Below are positions 33,550-42,430 of a stretch of 64,000 nucleotides of DNA, piece after piece. The notes under the pieces are model-generated. The model did no database searches. It was not told the origin of the DNA and was given only the letters and a program-made list of their open reading frames with translations. Location of the stretch: positions 310,001 to 374,000 of the forward strand of contig OZ223205.1 of assembly GCA_965140395.1 (NCBI GenBank). Reading direction: 5' to 3'. The position numbers and the translations under genes were made by a program. This DNA is from Parvibaculum sp002684405 (GTDB taxonomy: Bacteria; Pseudomonadota; Alphaproteobacteria; Parvibaculales; Parvibaculaceae). Position 1 is the stretch's first letter, and each line of letters starts with the position of its first letter.

Positions 33550-36495
33550 TCAATCGATCTTGAGCGCTTCTGACAGAAGCTGGTTGAGTTCCTGATTATG
33601 TCTGGACATGAGCCCGCTCGCCGTGGAGGCGGATGCCGGACGTCCGGCATATTCCGCACGCCGGTAGCGCGCCCCAACATGGTCGAGCACCCATTCGATG
33701 TTCGGCTCCATGAAGGTCCAGGAGCCCATATTCTTGGGCTCTTCCTGACACCACACGATTTCCGCCTGCGGGAAGCGCGACAGTTCCGTAATCAGCGACT
33801 TGGCCGGGAACGGATAGAGCTGCTCCACACGCAACAGGTAAATATCGTTGATCTCGCGCCGCTCGCGCTCTTCGTAAAGGTCGTAATAGACCTTGCCCGT
33901 GCACATCACGACGCGCTTGATTTCCTTGTCGGAGACCAGCTTGATCTTCTGATCCGGCAACATCTCCGCATCGTCCCACAACACGCGATGGAAGGACGAG
34001 CCGGGGCCGAATTCCTCAAGGCGCGAAATGCAGCGCTTGTGACGCAGGAGCGATTTCGGCGTCATGACGATGAGCGGCTTGCGGAAGTTGCGATGCACCT
34101 GACGGCGCAGCGCATGGAAATAGTTCATCGGCGTGGTGATGTTCACCACCTGCATATTGTCTTCCGCGCACATTTGCAGATAACGCTCCAGACGCGCGGA
34201 GGAATGCTCCGGCCCCTGACCTTCATAGCCATGCGGCAGAAGCATCACCAGACCCGACATGCGCAGCCATTTGCGCTCGGCGGACGAGATGAACTGGTCG
34301 ATCACCACCTGCGCGCCATTGGCAAAATCGCCGAACTGCGCTTCCCAGAGCACAAGCGCATTGGGCTCGGCCAGGCTGTAGCCATATTCGAAACCCAGCA
34401 CCGCGTTTTCCGACAGCATGGAGTTGACGACTTCATACTCCGCCTGGTTCTCGGAAATATTGTTCAGCGGCACGAAATGATCTTCGTTCTCCTGATCGAT
34501 CAGCACCGAATGCCGATGCGCGAAAGTGCCGCGCTCGGAGTCCTGACCGACAAGGCGCACCTTGATGCCCTCATCCACCAGCGTGCCGTAGGCAAGCTGC
34601 TCGGCCATGCCCCAGTCGAGCCCTTCGCCGGTTTCGATCATCTTGTTGCGGTGATCGAAGAGACGACCGATGGTCTTGTGGATGTGGAAATCGTCCGGCA
34701 CGGAGGCGATGCGCTTGCCGACACGCTTGAGCGTCTCGATATCCACCGCGGTGTCGCCGCGCCGCGCTTCGCCCTCGGCCTTGCTGAGACCCGACCAGCG
34801 CCCGTCCAGCCAGTCCGCCTTGTTGGGACGGAAGCCGGTGACCGCTTCATATTCCTCGTCGAGCTTGGCGCGGAACGCCTTGCGCCTTTCATCGACTTCT
34901 TCCTCGGTCATCAGGCCTTCTTCGACCAGACGTCGGGAATAGATTTCATAGGTCGTCGGATGATCCTTGATCTTCTTGTACATCAAGGGCTGCGTCATGC
35001 TCGGATCGTCGCCTTCGTTATGGCCGAAGCGGCGATAGCAGAACATGTCGAGGACGACGGGCTTATTGAAGCGCTGACGGAACTCGGTCGCAATCTTGGC
35101 GGCATGCACCACCGCTTCCGGGTCGTCGCCGTTCACATGGAAGATCGGCGCACCCACCATCTTCGCCACATCCGACGGATAGGGCGATGAGCGGCTGTTG
35201 ATCGGGCTCGTGGTGAAGCCGATCTGGTTATTGATGATGATATGGATCGAGCCGCCGGTGCGATGCCCCTTGAGGCCGGAAAGGCCGAGGCACTCCGCCA
35301 CCACGCCCTGGCCCGCAAAGGCCGCGTCGCCGTGGATGAGCAGCGGGATCACCGTCGTGCGGTCGCGATCGTAAAGCTGGTCCTGCTTGGCGCGCGCCTT
35401 GCCGAGCACCACCGGATCGACGATTTCCAGATGCGACGGATTGGCGGTCAGCGACAGATGCACCTTGTTGCCGTCGAACTCACGATCCGACGAGGCGCCG
35501 AGGTGATATTTCACATCGCCCGAGCCGTCGATGTCTTCCGGCGTCGAGGACCCGCCCTTGAATTCGTGGAAGACCGCGCGATAGGGCTTCGACATCACGC
35601 CGGTCAGCACGTTCAGACGGCCGCGATGCGCCATACCAAAAACGACCTCGCGCGCGCCCAGCGCGCCGCCGCGCTTGATGACCTGTTCGAGCGCGGGAAT
35701 GATCGCCTCCGCACCGTCGAGACCGAAACGCTTGGTGCCCGTGTACTTCACCGCACAGAAACGTTCGAAGCCTTCCGCCTCGATCAGCTTTTCGAGGATC
35801 GCGCTCCGGCCCATTTCAGTGAAGGTGACTTCCTTGTCCGGGCCTTCGATGCGCTCCTGGATCCAGGCCTTTTCTTCCGGATCGACGATATGCATGAACT
35901 CGACGGCCAGCGTTCCGCAATAGGTCCGCTGCAGAATGTCGAGCATCTCGCGCACGGTCGCCGTTTCCAGCCCCAGCACGTAATCGATGAAGATCGGCCG
36001 GTCCATGTCGTCCGGACCGAAGCCATAGGTCTCGGGCTGCAATTCGGGATGCAGCGACTGGGGCCTGAGGTTCAGCGGATCGACATTCGCGTCCAGATGA
36101 CCGCGGATACGATAGGCGCGGATCATCATGATGGCGCGGATGGAATCGAGCGTGGCCTTGCGCACGCTTTCCTCGCTCGTGCCGGCGGGCGCGCGGGCGG
36201 CCACTTTCTCGGCGAGCTTTTTCTGTTCGGCGGCGGGCCAGTTACCGTCCAGCGCGCTCACCAGCTCGCCATTGGCGGAGACAGGCCAGTCGTCGCGCTG
36301 CCACGAGGCGCCGCGAACTTCCTTCAGGACGTTCTCGCGCTCATCGTCCAGTTCGTCGAAAAACTGTTTCCATTCCGCATCGACCGACGCCGGGTCGTTC
36401 AGGTAACGCGCATAGAGCTCCTCGACGAAGCCGGCATTCGTTCCGTAGAGAAAGGAAGTGCGTTCCAAGCGCGCCCTGGCGCTTTCATTGCTCAT
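33550..36495 (-). CDS. sucA: 2-oxoglutarate dehydrogenase E1 component
   Basis: 981 residues, normal for SucA. The N-terminal tail (SFLYGTNAGFVEELYARYLNDP) binds E2. The thiamin diphosphate enzyme core includes GMAHRGRLNVL, HGDAAFAGQGVVAE, NNQIGFTTSP and RFGHNEGDDPSMTQPLMYKKI in outline; the C-terminal half has EAQFGDFANGAQVVIDQFI and PHGYEGQGPEHSSARLERYLQ. It decarboxylates 2-oxoglutarate and succinylates the lipoyl arm of SucB. sucB follows after 57 bases. Confidence 0.98.
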   Translation of the reverse strand: MSNESARARLERTSFLYGTNAGFVEELYARYLNDPASVDAEWKQFFDELDDERENVLKEVRGASWQRDDWPVSANGELVSALDGNWPAAEQKKLAEKVAARAPAGTSEESVRKATLDSIRAIMMIRAYRIRGHLDANVDPLNLRPQSLHPELQPETYGFGPDDMDRPIFIDYVLGLETATVREMLDILQRTYCGTLAVEFMHIVDPEEKAWIQERIEGPDKEVTFTEMGRSAILEKLIEAEGFERFCAVKYTGTKRFGLDGAEAIIPALEQVIKRGGALGAREVVFGMAHRGRLNVLTGVMSKPYRAVFHEFKGGSSTPEDIDGSGDVKYHLGASSDREFDGNKVHLSLTANPSHLEIVDPVVLGKARAKQDQLYDRDRTTVIPLLIHGDAAFAGQGVVAECLGLSGLKGHRTGGSIHIIINNQIGFTTSPINSRSSPYPSDVAKMVGAPIFHVNGDDPEAVVHAAKIATEFRQRFNKPVVLDMFCYRRFGHNEGDDPSMTQPLMYKKIKDHPTTYEIYSRRLVEEGLMTEEEVDERRKAFRAKLDEEYEAVTGFRPNKADWLDGRWSGLSKAEGEARRGDTAVDIETLKRVGKRIASVPDDFHIHKTIGRLFDHRNKMIETGEGLDWGMAEQLAYGTLVDEGIKVRLVGQDSERGTFAHRHSVLIDQENEDHFVPLNNISENQAEYEVVNSMLSENAVLGFEYGYSLAEPNALVLWEAQFGDFANGAQVVIDQFISSAERKWLRMSGLVMLLPHGYEGQGPEHSSARLERYLQMCAEDNMQVVNITTPMNYFHALRRQVHRNFRKPLIVMTPKSLLRHKRCISRLEEFGPGSSFHRVLWDDAEMLPDQKIKLVSDKEIKRVVMCTGKVYYDLYEERERREINDIYLLRVEQLYPFPAKSLITELSRFPQAEIVWCQEEPKNMGSWTFMEPNIEWVLDHVGARYRRAEYAGRPASASTASGLMSRHNQELNQLLSEALKID

Positions 36496-36681
36496 GGTCT
36501 GGGCCCGTTTCTGTCATGGGGACGGGGAGAACCCGCACCCCAGAAGCAGTCATTTTGCGTGTCCGTTAACCCTAAAATTGTGACACGCGAAGTCTGAACA
36601 AGCCATTGATAACGACCCCTATTCGGTCAACAGCTCGTGAGATCGATGCCCGACAGAGACATATTTGTCGGTGCCGGGAGC

Positions 36682-36708
36682 GGCGGCGGCGCATGAAGCG
36701 CCGCCGCC
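36682..36708 (-). repeat. perfect intercistronic hairpin between sucD and sucA
   Basis: An 11-bp perfect stem, GGCGGCGGCGC (36682-36692) / GCGCCGCCGCC (36698-36708), with a five-base loop. It has no T tract on the minus strand. In the 248-base sucD-sucA gap it may attenuate transcription or protect the 3' end of the sucCD message, letting sucCD and sucAB levels differ. Confidence 0.6.
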
Positions 36709-36743
36709 TAATTCGTCGGACGGGCTCCGCCTTGCGGCAGAAC

Positions 36744-37646
36744 TCAGCCCTTGAGGACCTCGACCAGCGTCTTGCCGAGGCGCGCCGGCGAGGGCGAGAC
36801 CTTGATGCCGGCCGCTTCCATGGCGGCGATCTTGTCTTCGGCACCGCCCTTGCCGCCGGAAATCACTGCGCCGGCATGGCCCATGGTGCGTCCGGGAGGC
36901 GCGGTACGGCCCGCGATGAAACCGGCCATCGGCTTCTTGCGGCCCTTCTTGGCCTGCTCGATCAGCCAGGCAGAGGCGTCTTCCTCGGCCGAACCGCCGA
37001 TCTCGCCGATCATGATGATGGATTCCGTTTCCGGGTCGTCCAAGAACATATCCAGCATGTCGATGAATTCGGTGCCCTTGACCGGATCGCCGCCGATGCC
37101 GACCGCGGTCGACTGGCCGAGACCCTCATTGGTGGTCTGGAAGACCGCCTCATAGGTCAGCGTGCCCGACCGCGACAGGATGCCGACGGAGCCCTTCTTG
37201 AAGATCGAACCCGGCATGATGCCGATCTTGCACTCGTCCGGCGTCAGAACGCCGGGGCAGTTCGGACCGATCAGACGCGAATCGGAGGCGTCGAGCCTCG
37301 CCTTCACCTTGACCATGTCCTGCACCGGAATGCCTTCGGTAATGCAGACAATGAGCGGGATTTCCGCCTCGATCGCCTCGATGATCGCGGCACCCGCACC
37401 CGCCGGAGGCACATAGACCACGGAGGCATTGGCACCGGTGGCCTTCTTGCCCTCGGCGACGGTCGCGAAAATCGGCAGCTTCTCGCCGTTCGCGCCTTCC
37501 CAGGTTTCTCCACCCTTCTTCGGATGAATACCGCCGACCATCTTGGTGCCGTGATAGGCCAGCGCCTGCTCGGTGTGGAAGGTGCCGGTCTTGCCGGTCA
37601 GGCCCTGAACGAGAACCTTGGTGTCTTTGTTGATCAGAATGGACAT
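36744..37646 (-). CDS. sucD: succinyl-CoA ligase (ADP-forming) alpha subunit
   Basis: 300 residues. The CoA-binding domain is N-terminal (VLVQGLTGKTGTFHTEQALAYGTKMVGG-like), and the phosphorylated His lies in GRTMGHAGAVISGGKGGAEDKIAAM in outline. GPNCPGVLTPDECKIGIMPG is also diagnostic. It works with SucC in substrate-level phosphorylation. It starts three bases after sucC, with GGGAG inside the sucC end as ribosome site. Confidence 0.97.
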   Translation of the reverse strand: MSILINKDTKVLVQGLTGKTGTFHTEQALAYHGTKMVGGIHPKKGGETWEGANGEKLPIFATVAEGKKATGANASVVYVPPAGAGAAIIEAIEAEIPLIVCITEGIPVQDMVKVKARLDASDSRLIGPNCPGVLTPDECKIGIMPGSIFKKGSVGILSRSGTLTYEAVFQTTNEGLGQSTAVGIGGDPVKGTEFIDMLDMFLDDPETESIIMIGEIGGSAEEDASAWLIEQAKKGRKKPMAGFIAGRTAPPGRTMGHAGAVISGGKGGAEDKIAAMEAAGIKVSPSPARLGKTLVEVLKG

Positions 37647-37649
37647 CTA

Positions 37650-38846
37650 TCAGGCTCCCTTCACGGCGGCGACGATCTTCTGCGCCGCGTCGTCGAGATC
37701 ATCGGCGGCGATCACGTTGAGGCCGCTCTCATTGATGATTTTCTTGCCAAGTTCGACATTGGTGCCTTCGAGCCGAACGACAAGGGGAACCCTGAGCCCG
37801 ACTTCCTTGACGGCCGCGACCACGCCCTCGGCGATGACGTCGCATTTCATGATGCCGCCGAAGATGTTGACGAGGATGCCTTCGACCGCCGGGTCCGCGG
37901 TGATGATCTTGAAGGCCGCCGTCACCTTCTCCGTGGTGGCGCCGCCACCGACATCGAGGAAGTTGGCGGGCTCGGCGCCGTAGAGCTTGATGATGTCCAT
38001 CGTCGCCATGGCAAGACCGGCGCCGTTGACCATGCAGCCGATATTGCCGTCGAGCGCGACATAGGCGAGGTCGTATTTCGACGCCTCGATTTCCTTCTCG
38101 TCCTCTTCGGACTTGTCGCGCAGCGCCACGATGTCGTCATGACGGAACAGCGCGTTGCCGTCGAAGGAGACCTTGGCGTCGAGAACGCGAAGGCGCCCGT
38201 TCGTCATGACGATGAGCGGGTTGATCTCCAGAAGGCTCATGTCCTTTTCGACATAGGCCTTGTAGAGGATCGGGAAGAGCTTCTTGCCGTCTTCCGCCGC
38301 TTCGCCGTCGAGCTTGAGCGCTTCGCAGAGATTTTTCGCATCGGCGTCGGTCACGCCGGCGGTCGGATCGATCGGCAGGGTGAGGATCTTCTCCGGCGTT
38401 TCCTCGGCAACGGCTTCGATGTCCATGCCGCCCTCGGTCGACACCACGAAGGCGTTCTGGCCTACGGTGCGATCAACGAGGATGGAGAGGTAAATCTCAC
38501 GGTCGATATCTGCGCCGTCCTCGATATAGAGGCGGTTGACCTGCTTGCCGGCCTCGCCGGTCTGCTTGGTCACCAGCGTATGGCCGAGCATTTCATTGGC
38601 GAAGGCAACGACTTCGTCGACGGTCTTGGCAAGACGAACGCCGCCCTTGGCGTCCGGGCCGAGTTCCTTGAACTTGCCCTTGCCGCGGCCGCCAGCGTGA
38701 ATCTGGCTCTTGACCACATAGAGCGGACCGGGGAGCTGCTCCGCCGCCGCCTTGGCTTCTTCAGCCTTGAAAATCGGCACGCCCTCGGCGACCGGCGCGC
38801 CGTACCCCTTCAGAAGGGCCTTGGCCTGATATTCGTGAATGTTCAT
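37650..38846 (-). CDS. sucC: succinyl-CoA ligase (ADP-forming) beta subunit
   Basis: 398 residues. ATP-grasp fold starting MNIHEYQAKALLKGYGAPV, with VVKSQIHAGGRGKGKF for nucleotide binding, LEINPLIV, NFLDVGGGATTEKVTAAF and VNIFGGIMKCDVIAEGVV. It forms the heterotetramer with SucD. First gene of sucCDAB on the minus strand, downstream of an MBL hydrolase gene. A TATAAG on the minus strand at 38947-38952 with TTGCGC 16 bases before it is a possible promoter. Confidence 0.97.
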   Translation of the reverse strand: MNIHEYQAKALLKGYGAPVAEGVPIFKAEEAKAAAEQLPGPLYVVKSQIHAGGRGKGKFKELGPDAKGGVRLAKTVDEVVAFANEMLGHTLVTKQTGEAGKQVNRLYIEDGADIDREIYLSILVDRTVGQNAFVVSTEGGMDIEAVAEETPEKILTLPIDPTAGVTDADAKNLCEALKLDGEAAEDGKKLFPILYKAYVEKDMSLLEINPLIVMTNGRLRVLDAKVSFDGNALFRHDDIVALRDKSEEDEKEIEASKYDLAYVALDGNIGCMVNGAGLAMATMDIIKLYGAEPANFLDVGGGATTEKVTAAFKIITADPAVEGILVNIFGGIMKCDVIAEGVVAAVKEVGLRVPLVVRLEGTNVELGKKIINESGLNVIAADDLDDAAQKIVAAVKGA

Positions 38847-38984
38847 GGAAAGCCTGTCCAGCTTGGACCGGCGGGAGGGACCCCTCGCCGGGAGTGGGTT
38901 GCACGCGAAGCAATGAATCCGGCTTCACGAAATGCTTTGTCATTGACTTATAGCACCGGCATATGACAGCGCAACCGGAAGCAC

Positions 38985-39019
38985 GCGGATTTCCAGCCTT
39001 TTTGAAGCCGGAAATCCGC
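38985..39019 (-). repeat. inverted repeat upstream of sucC
   Basis: GCGGATTTCC (38985-38994) and GGAAATCCGC (39010-39019) form a perfect 10-bp stem around a 15-base loop, between the MBL hydrolase stop and sucC. It may terminate the hydrolase transcript or serve as an operator; the loop is too large for a simple terminator and there is no following T tract. Confidence 0.45.
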
Positions 39020-39083
39020 TGGAAACCCGCATGAAAACTGACGGGGGAGTCATCTCCCCGCCGCAAGGCGGAGAGACGCTGCG

Positions 39084-40172
39084 TTAGCGCAGATCGTGCC
39101 GGACGATCTCGCCGGACCCGACCGGCAGCTCGAGATAGAGCTGGTCATAGCCAAGCATCGTCCCTTTCGCGCGGACATCGCCCACCCCGCGCAGGAAGAC
39201 GCGCTCCGCCAAGGCATTGGGCAGCGCCGGTACGATGTGCGAATAGACGAGCAGCGCCACCCCGGCTTCATTGGCGATCCCGGCCGCCTCCACCGGCGTC
39301 GTATGATAGTCGGGGATATCGCCCATGATCTTGGCACGGCGGTCCCCGGCCTTGGCGAGCACCCGGCCGATCGTATTGACCATATGGGCGGCCAGCGCCT
39401 CATGGACCATCACATCGGCACCCTTGCCGAAACGCGCCGCATTCTCTTCCTTCTTCGTGTCGCCCGAAAAGACGACCGACCGGCCCTTGAAGTCCACCCG
39501 GTAGCCGTAAGCAGGCTTCACCGGCAGATGGTTCACCTGAAAAGCGCTGATCTTGAGACCGTCCCTGTCGAAGACGGTGACGGCTTTGTCGTAGTCCGGC
39601 ACATCGACGATAACCGCCTCCATATGCGCGGCCTCGGGCGGCAGGAGCTTCGGCCCGTGATGCTTGATCCGGTAGCCATTATCGATCGCATAGGCCTCGT
39701 CGAGCCCCTCGACCACCATCTCGGTCCCGCGGGGGCCATAGACCCTGAGCGGCGCCTTTCGGCCCGCGGCCCATGTGTTGAGCGCAATATCGGGCAGACC
39801 GCCGATATGGTCGGAATGGAGATGGGTCAACAACACGCCGTCTATGCCGCCTACCGGCACGCGCATCCGCGCAAGCTTTGCCCACCCACCCGGCCCGGCA
39901 TCCAGCAGAAAGAAATGCCCGCCCGCATATATGCCGTAGCAGGCGCTTGCCCGGTCGGGGTCCGGCAGCGGCGAACCCGTACCGCAAAAGACGACATGGA
40001 GCGCGTTCTTCGACAGAACCTCGTTTTCGGGCGTCACCATGGCGGTTGCCCGGCGCTCTATGGCGGCGTCCTGCAGGGAAGGCGAGAACCACAACGCCGC
40101 CCAGGCAATGCCCCCCGCCAGCACAACGAGACCGGCAAGGCCCGCCAGCGCAATCCCGATCTTTCGCCCCAT
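39084..40172 (-). CDS. membrane-anchored MBL fold metallo-hydrolase
   Basis: 362 residues. The N-terminal transmembrane segment (GIALAGLAGLVVLAGGIAWAALWF) is followed by a metallo-beta-lactamase domain: TGSPLPDPDRASACY, LLTHLHSDHIGGLPD (HxHxDH motif), a buried Asp in VFSGDTKKEE and a late His in LVYSHIVP. The layout recalls RNase Z/arylsulfatase-like MBL enzymes that hydrolyse esters or phosphodiesters. The anchor suggests it faces the periplasm. The substrate is unknown. It lies between mdh and sucC, a position usually empty in related genomes. Confidence 0.85.
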   Translation of the reverse strand: MGRKIGIALAGLAGLVVLAGGIAWAALWFSPSLQDAAIERRATAMVTPENEVLSKNALHVVFCGTGSPLPDPDRASACYGIYAGGHFFLLDAGPGGWAKLARMRVPVGGIDGVLLTHLHSDHIGGLPDIALNTWAAGRKAPLRVYGPRGTEMVVEGLDEAYAIDNGYRIKHHGPKLLPPEAAHMEAVIVDVPDYDKAVTVFDRDGLKISAFQVNHLPVKPAYGYRVDFKGRSVVFSGDTKKEENAARFGKGADVMVHEALAAHMVNTIGRVLAKAGDRRAKIMGDIPDYHTTPVEAAGIANEAGVALLVYSHIVPALPNALAERVFLRGVGDVRAKGTMLGYDQLYLELPVGSGEIVRHDLR

Positions 40173-40250
40173 TCCGCATCCTCCCGAAAAGCCATGGATT
40201 AATGACTATCATTAAAATAGGTCGGGAGAGAGGAGACGGCAAGAGCAAAA

Positions 40251-40278
40251 GAAAAAGGGCGGCCCCTGGGGGCCGCCC
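40251..40278 (-). terminator. rho-independent terminator after mdh
   Basis: On the minus strand a GC-rich inverted repeat (GGGCGGCCCC / GGGGCCGCCC, 40257-40278) is followed by TTTTTC. It separates mdh from the MBL hydrolase gene. Confidence 0.88.
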
Positions 40279-40305
40279 TGAATTCGTCCGAAACGCCGGA
40301 AGGAC

Positions 40306-41277
40306 TTACTTGCCCTTGGCGACTTCCGGATTGATCTTCTTGCAGGCATCCACGAGCCCCTGAACCGAGTCGACCGACTTCTGGAACTGGGCCTTTTCGT
40401 CCGCATTCATTTCGATTTCGACGACGCGCTCGATGCCGCCCTCGCCGATCACGGTCGGCACACCGACATACATGTCCTTCACGCCGTACTGGCCATCGAG
40501 ATAGGCCGCGCAGGGCACAACGCGCTTCTTGTCCTTCAGATAGGCCTCGGCCATCGAGATGGCGGAGGAGGCGGGCGCATAGAAGGCGGAGCCGGTCTTC
40601 AGCAGACCGACGATCTCCGCGCCGCCGTCGCGCGTGCGCTGGATGATCTGGTCGAGCTTCTCCTGCGTGGTCCAGCCCATCTTGACCAGATCGGGAAGCG
40701 GGATACCGGCAACGGTGGAGTAGCGCGGCAGCGGCACCATCGTGTCGCCATGGCCGCCCAGCACGAAGGCCGTCACGTCTTCCACGGAGACGTTGAACTC
40801 TTCGGCGAGGAAATAGCGGAAGCGCGCGCTGTCGAGCACGCCCGCCATGCCCACGACCTTGTTGTGCGGCAGGCCGGAGAACTGGCGCAGCGCCCAGACC
40901 ATCGCGTCGAGCGGGTTGGTGATGCAGATCACGAAAGCGTTCGGCGCATTCTTGGCGATGCCCTGACCGACCTGCTCCATCACCTTCAGATTGATGCCGA
41001 GCAGATCGTCGCGGCTCATGCCGGGCTTGCGCGGCACGCCGGCGGTGACGATCACCACATCGGCGTCCTTGATGTCTTCATAGCTGTTGGTGCCGGACAT
41101 CGCCGCGTCGAACCCTTCGACGGGCGACGCTTCGGCCAGGTCCAGCGCCTTGCCCTGGGGCAGGCCTTCCGCAATGTCGAACACGACGACGTCGCCAAGT
41201 TCCTTCAGGCCCGAGAGAAGGGCGAGCGTGCCACCGATCTGGCCGCCGCCGATAAGAGCGATCTTGTTACGCGCCAT
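40306..41277 (-). CDS. mdh: malate dehydrogenase (LDH-like type)
   Basis: NAD-dependent oxidation of malate to oxaloacetate. 323 residues from MARNKIALIGGGQIGGTLA, the Rossmann motif; the upstream in-frame stretch lacks the family sequence and is dropped. GVPRKPGMSRDDLLGIN carries the substrate arginines, ITNPLDAMVWAL and the catalytic His in VLGGHGDTMVPLPRY are intact. Monocistronic, with its own terminator, upstream of the sucCDAB block. Confidence 0.97.
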   Translation of the reverse strand: MARNKIALIGGGQIGGTLALLSGLKELGDVVVFDIAEGLPQGKALDLAEASPVEGFDAAMSGTNSYEDIKDADVVIVTAGVPRKPGMSRDDLLGINLKVMEQVGQGIAKNAPNAFVICITNPLDAMVWALRQFSGLPHNKVVGMAGVLDSARFRYFLAEEFNVSVEDVTAFVLGGHGDTMVPLPRYSTVAGIPLPDLVKMGWTTQEKLDQIIQRTRDGGAEIVGLLKTGSAFYAPASSAISMAEAYLKDKKRVVPCAAYLDGQYGVKDMYVGVPTVIGEGGIERVVEIEMNADEKAQFQKSVDSVQGLVDACKKINPEVAKGK

Positions 41278-41568
41278 GTTGATGCCTCCGGAGATGCTGC
41301 CGGGAGGGAATGTCCTGAAGACGGACGGGCCCGGCGGTCTAAGTGGGAAATTCTGGCAGCCTACTAGCCTGAATCCGCCCTTTCCGCAACGCATCAAGCA
41401 GAAAACGCGCTTTTACGGGACATTAAGAGCACGGAACGATACTTGCAGCGGACATGAGCACCGTCCCCCGAACGAACAGGTTGCCGTCTTGTCGCCCATT
41501 AACCACATCCGTGATCGCAGATTGACTCTGTCTCAAAATGGGGCGCAAACTTTCGGCTGCGTGGGGGC
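41278..41568. other. mdh upstream region, no gene seen
   Basis: This is the start of a 428-base gap between the divergent mdh and lipoprotein genes. I see only AT-richer sequence likely to hold the mdh promoter (minus strand) and a lone TTGACT at 41522-41527 without a convincing -10. No open frame has coding character. Confidence 0.5.
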
Positions 41569-41614
41569 GCATCCTTTGAAGCTGAAACACGCTGTGTTTC
41601 AACAGATTGGATGC
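41569..41614. repeat. extended nested inverted repeat upstream of the lipoprotein gene
   Basis: GCATCC (41569-41574) and GGATGC (41609-41614) enclose TGAAACAC (41583-41590) and GTGTTTCA (41594-41601) with nearly equal spacers of eight and seven bases. The symmetry around 41592 fits a two-site operator or a structured leader RNA. Confidence 0.5.
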
Positions 41615-41705
41615 AATGCGGCCAGCGCCCGAACGGGCAGCAGGGCCGCGGCCGTTTCGAGGCCGCAGGGGGCGGTCTCCACATCACGCAAGTGGGGTGC
41701 GTGAC

Positions 41706-42317
41706 ATGACCGGGCAATTCGAAAACAGCTTTTCAGCACTGATATCCGGCAGGAAACTGCTCCGGCTGGGCGCAATCGCCGCCCTCTCGGTTTCGCTTTC
41801 CGGCTGCGCCGCGCCACTGATCGGCGCGGTCACGATCGGACAGGCCTGGAGCATCGCCGGCCTCGTCTCCACCGTCTTTACAGGCCGCGACCTCACCGAA
41901 CATGCGCTGTCGGAAGTGACCGGCAAGGACTGCCGCATCCTGGAATCCCTGCTCAACGACACCCGCGATTTCTGCGAGACGCCGGGCACCATCGCCACCG
42001 AAGACGACTTTCATGGCGTGATTGCGCTGCTGGAAGGCGCCGACAAGGACAATGAAGGTGAGCCGGTTCAGGTCGCCTCCGCCGCGGATCTCGACCCGCA
42101 GCTTCTGGGTTTCATGCCGGTGAACCGCGACGCCGCCAGGGCGTTCTCGCTGGAGATCGCCCGCGACGCCCGCTCCGAGGACCAGTCGCTGTCCTTCGGC
42201 ATGCTCTCTGCGAGCTTCGGCCAGTCCTTCTCCTATGAGCTTCGCTATGACGGCAAGCGCGTGGCGGAGGCCGAAACGCCGCTGAACGAATACGGCCTGC
42301 GCGTCGGCGGCCGCTGA
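41706..42317 (+). CDS. putative lipoprotein of unknown function
   Basis: About 203 residues from ATG 41706. A hydrophobic segment ends in the lipobox LSVSLSGCAAP (Cys near residue 34), so the mature protein is probably lipid-anchored. Further features are a Gly/Ala hydrophobic patch after the cysteine (LIGAVTIGQAWSIAGLVSTVFTG), two cysteines near GKDCRILE and DFCETPG that could form a disulfide, and an acidic second half with no recognisable domain. The N-region is long for a signal peptide (~15 residues). Not co-transcribed with an obvious partner. Confidence 0.7.
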   Translation: MTGQFENSFSALISGRKLLRLGAIAALSVSLSGCAAPLIGAVTIGQAWSIAGLVSTVFTGRDLTEHALSEVTGKDCRILESLLNDTRDFCETPGTIATEDDFHGVIALLEGADKDNEGEPVQVASAADLDPQLLGFMPVNRDAARAFSLEIARDARSEDQSLSFGMLSASFGQSFSYELRYDGKRVAEAETPLNEYGLRVGGR

Positions 42318-42368
42318 TTTCTCCCCTTTTTTCGCTGTTTTGCTGCGCCGGGTAAATTCGGTCTTGAA

Positions 42369-42412
42369 TTTAGATATATCTAAACATATCTTCTTTTTCG
42401 ATATATCTAAAC
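42369..42412. promoter_or_regulatory. probable PadR operator: palindrome plus repeated half element
   Basis: A perfect 16-bp palindrome TTTAGATATATCTAAA (42369-42384) is followed 27 bases later, start to start, by a second copy of GATATATCTAAAC (42373-42385 and 42400-42412). It lies just before the PadR gene at 42431. ATATAT-centred palindromes of this kind are typical PadR autoregulatory sites. Confidence 0.7.
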
Positions 42413-42430
42413 TGTATCGGAGAACATCTA

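Noticed and set aside
36606..38966. 786-codon plus-strand frame opposite sucDC
   Set aside because: Antisense shadow of two unmistakable TCA genes, rich in Asp/His/Arg as expected from such shadows.
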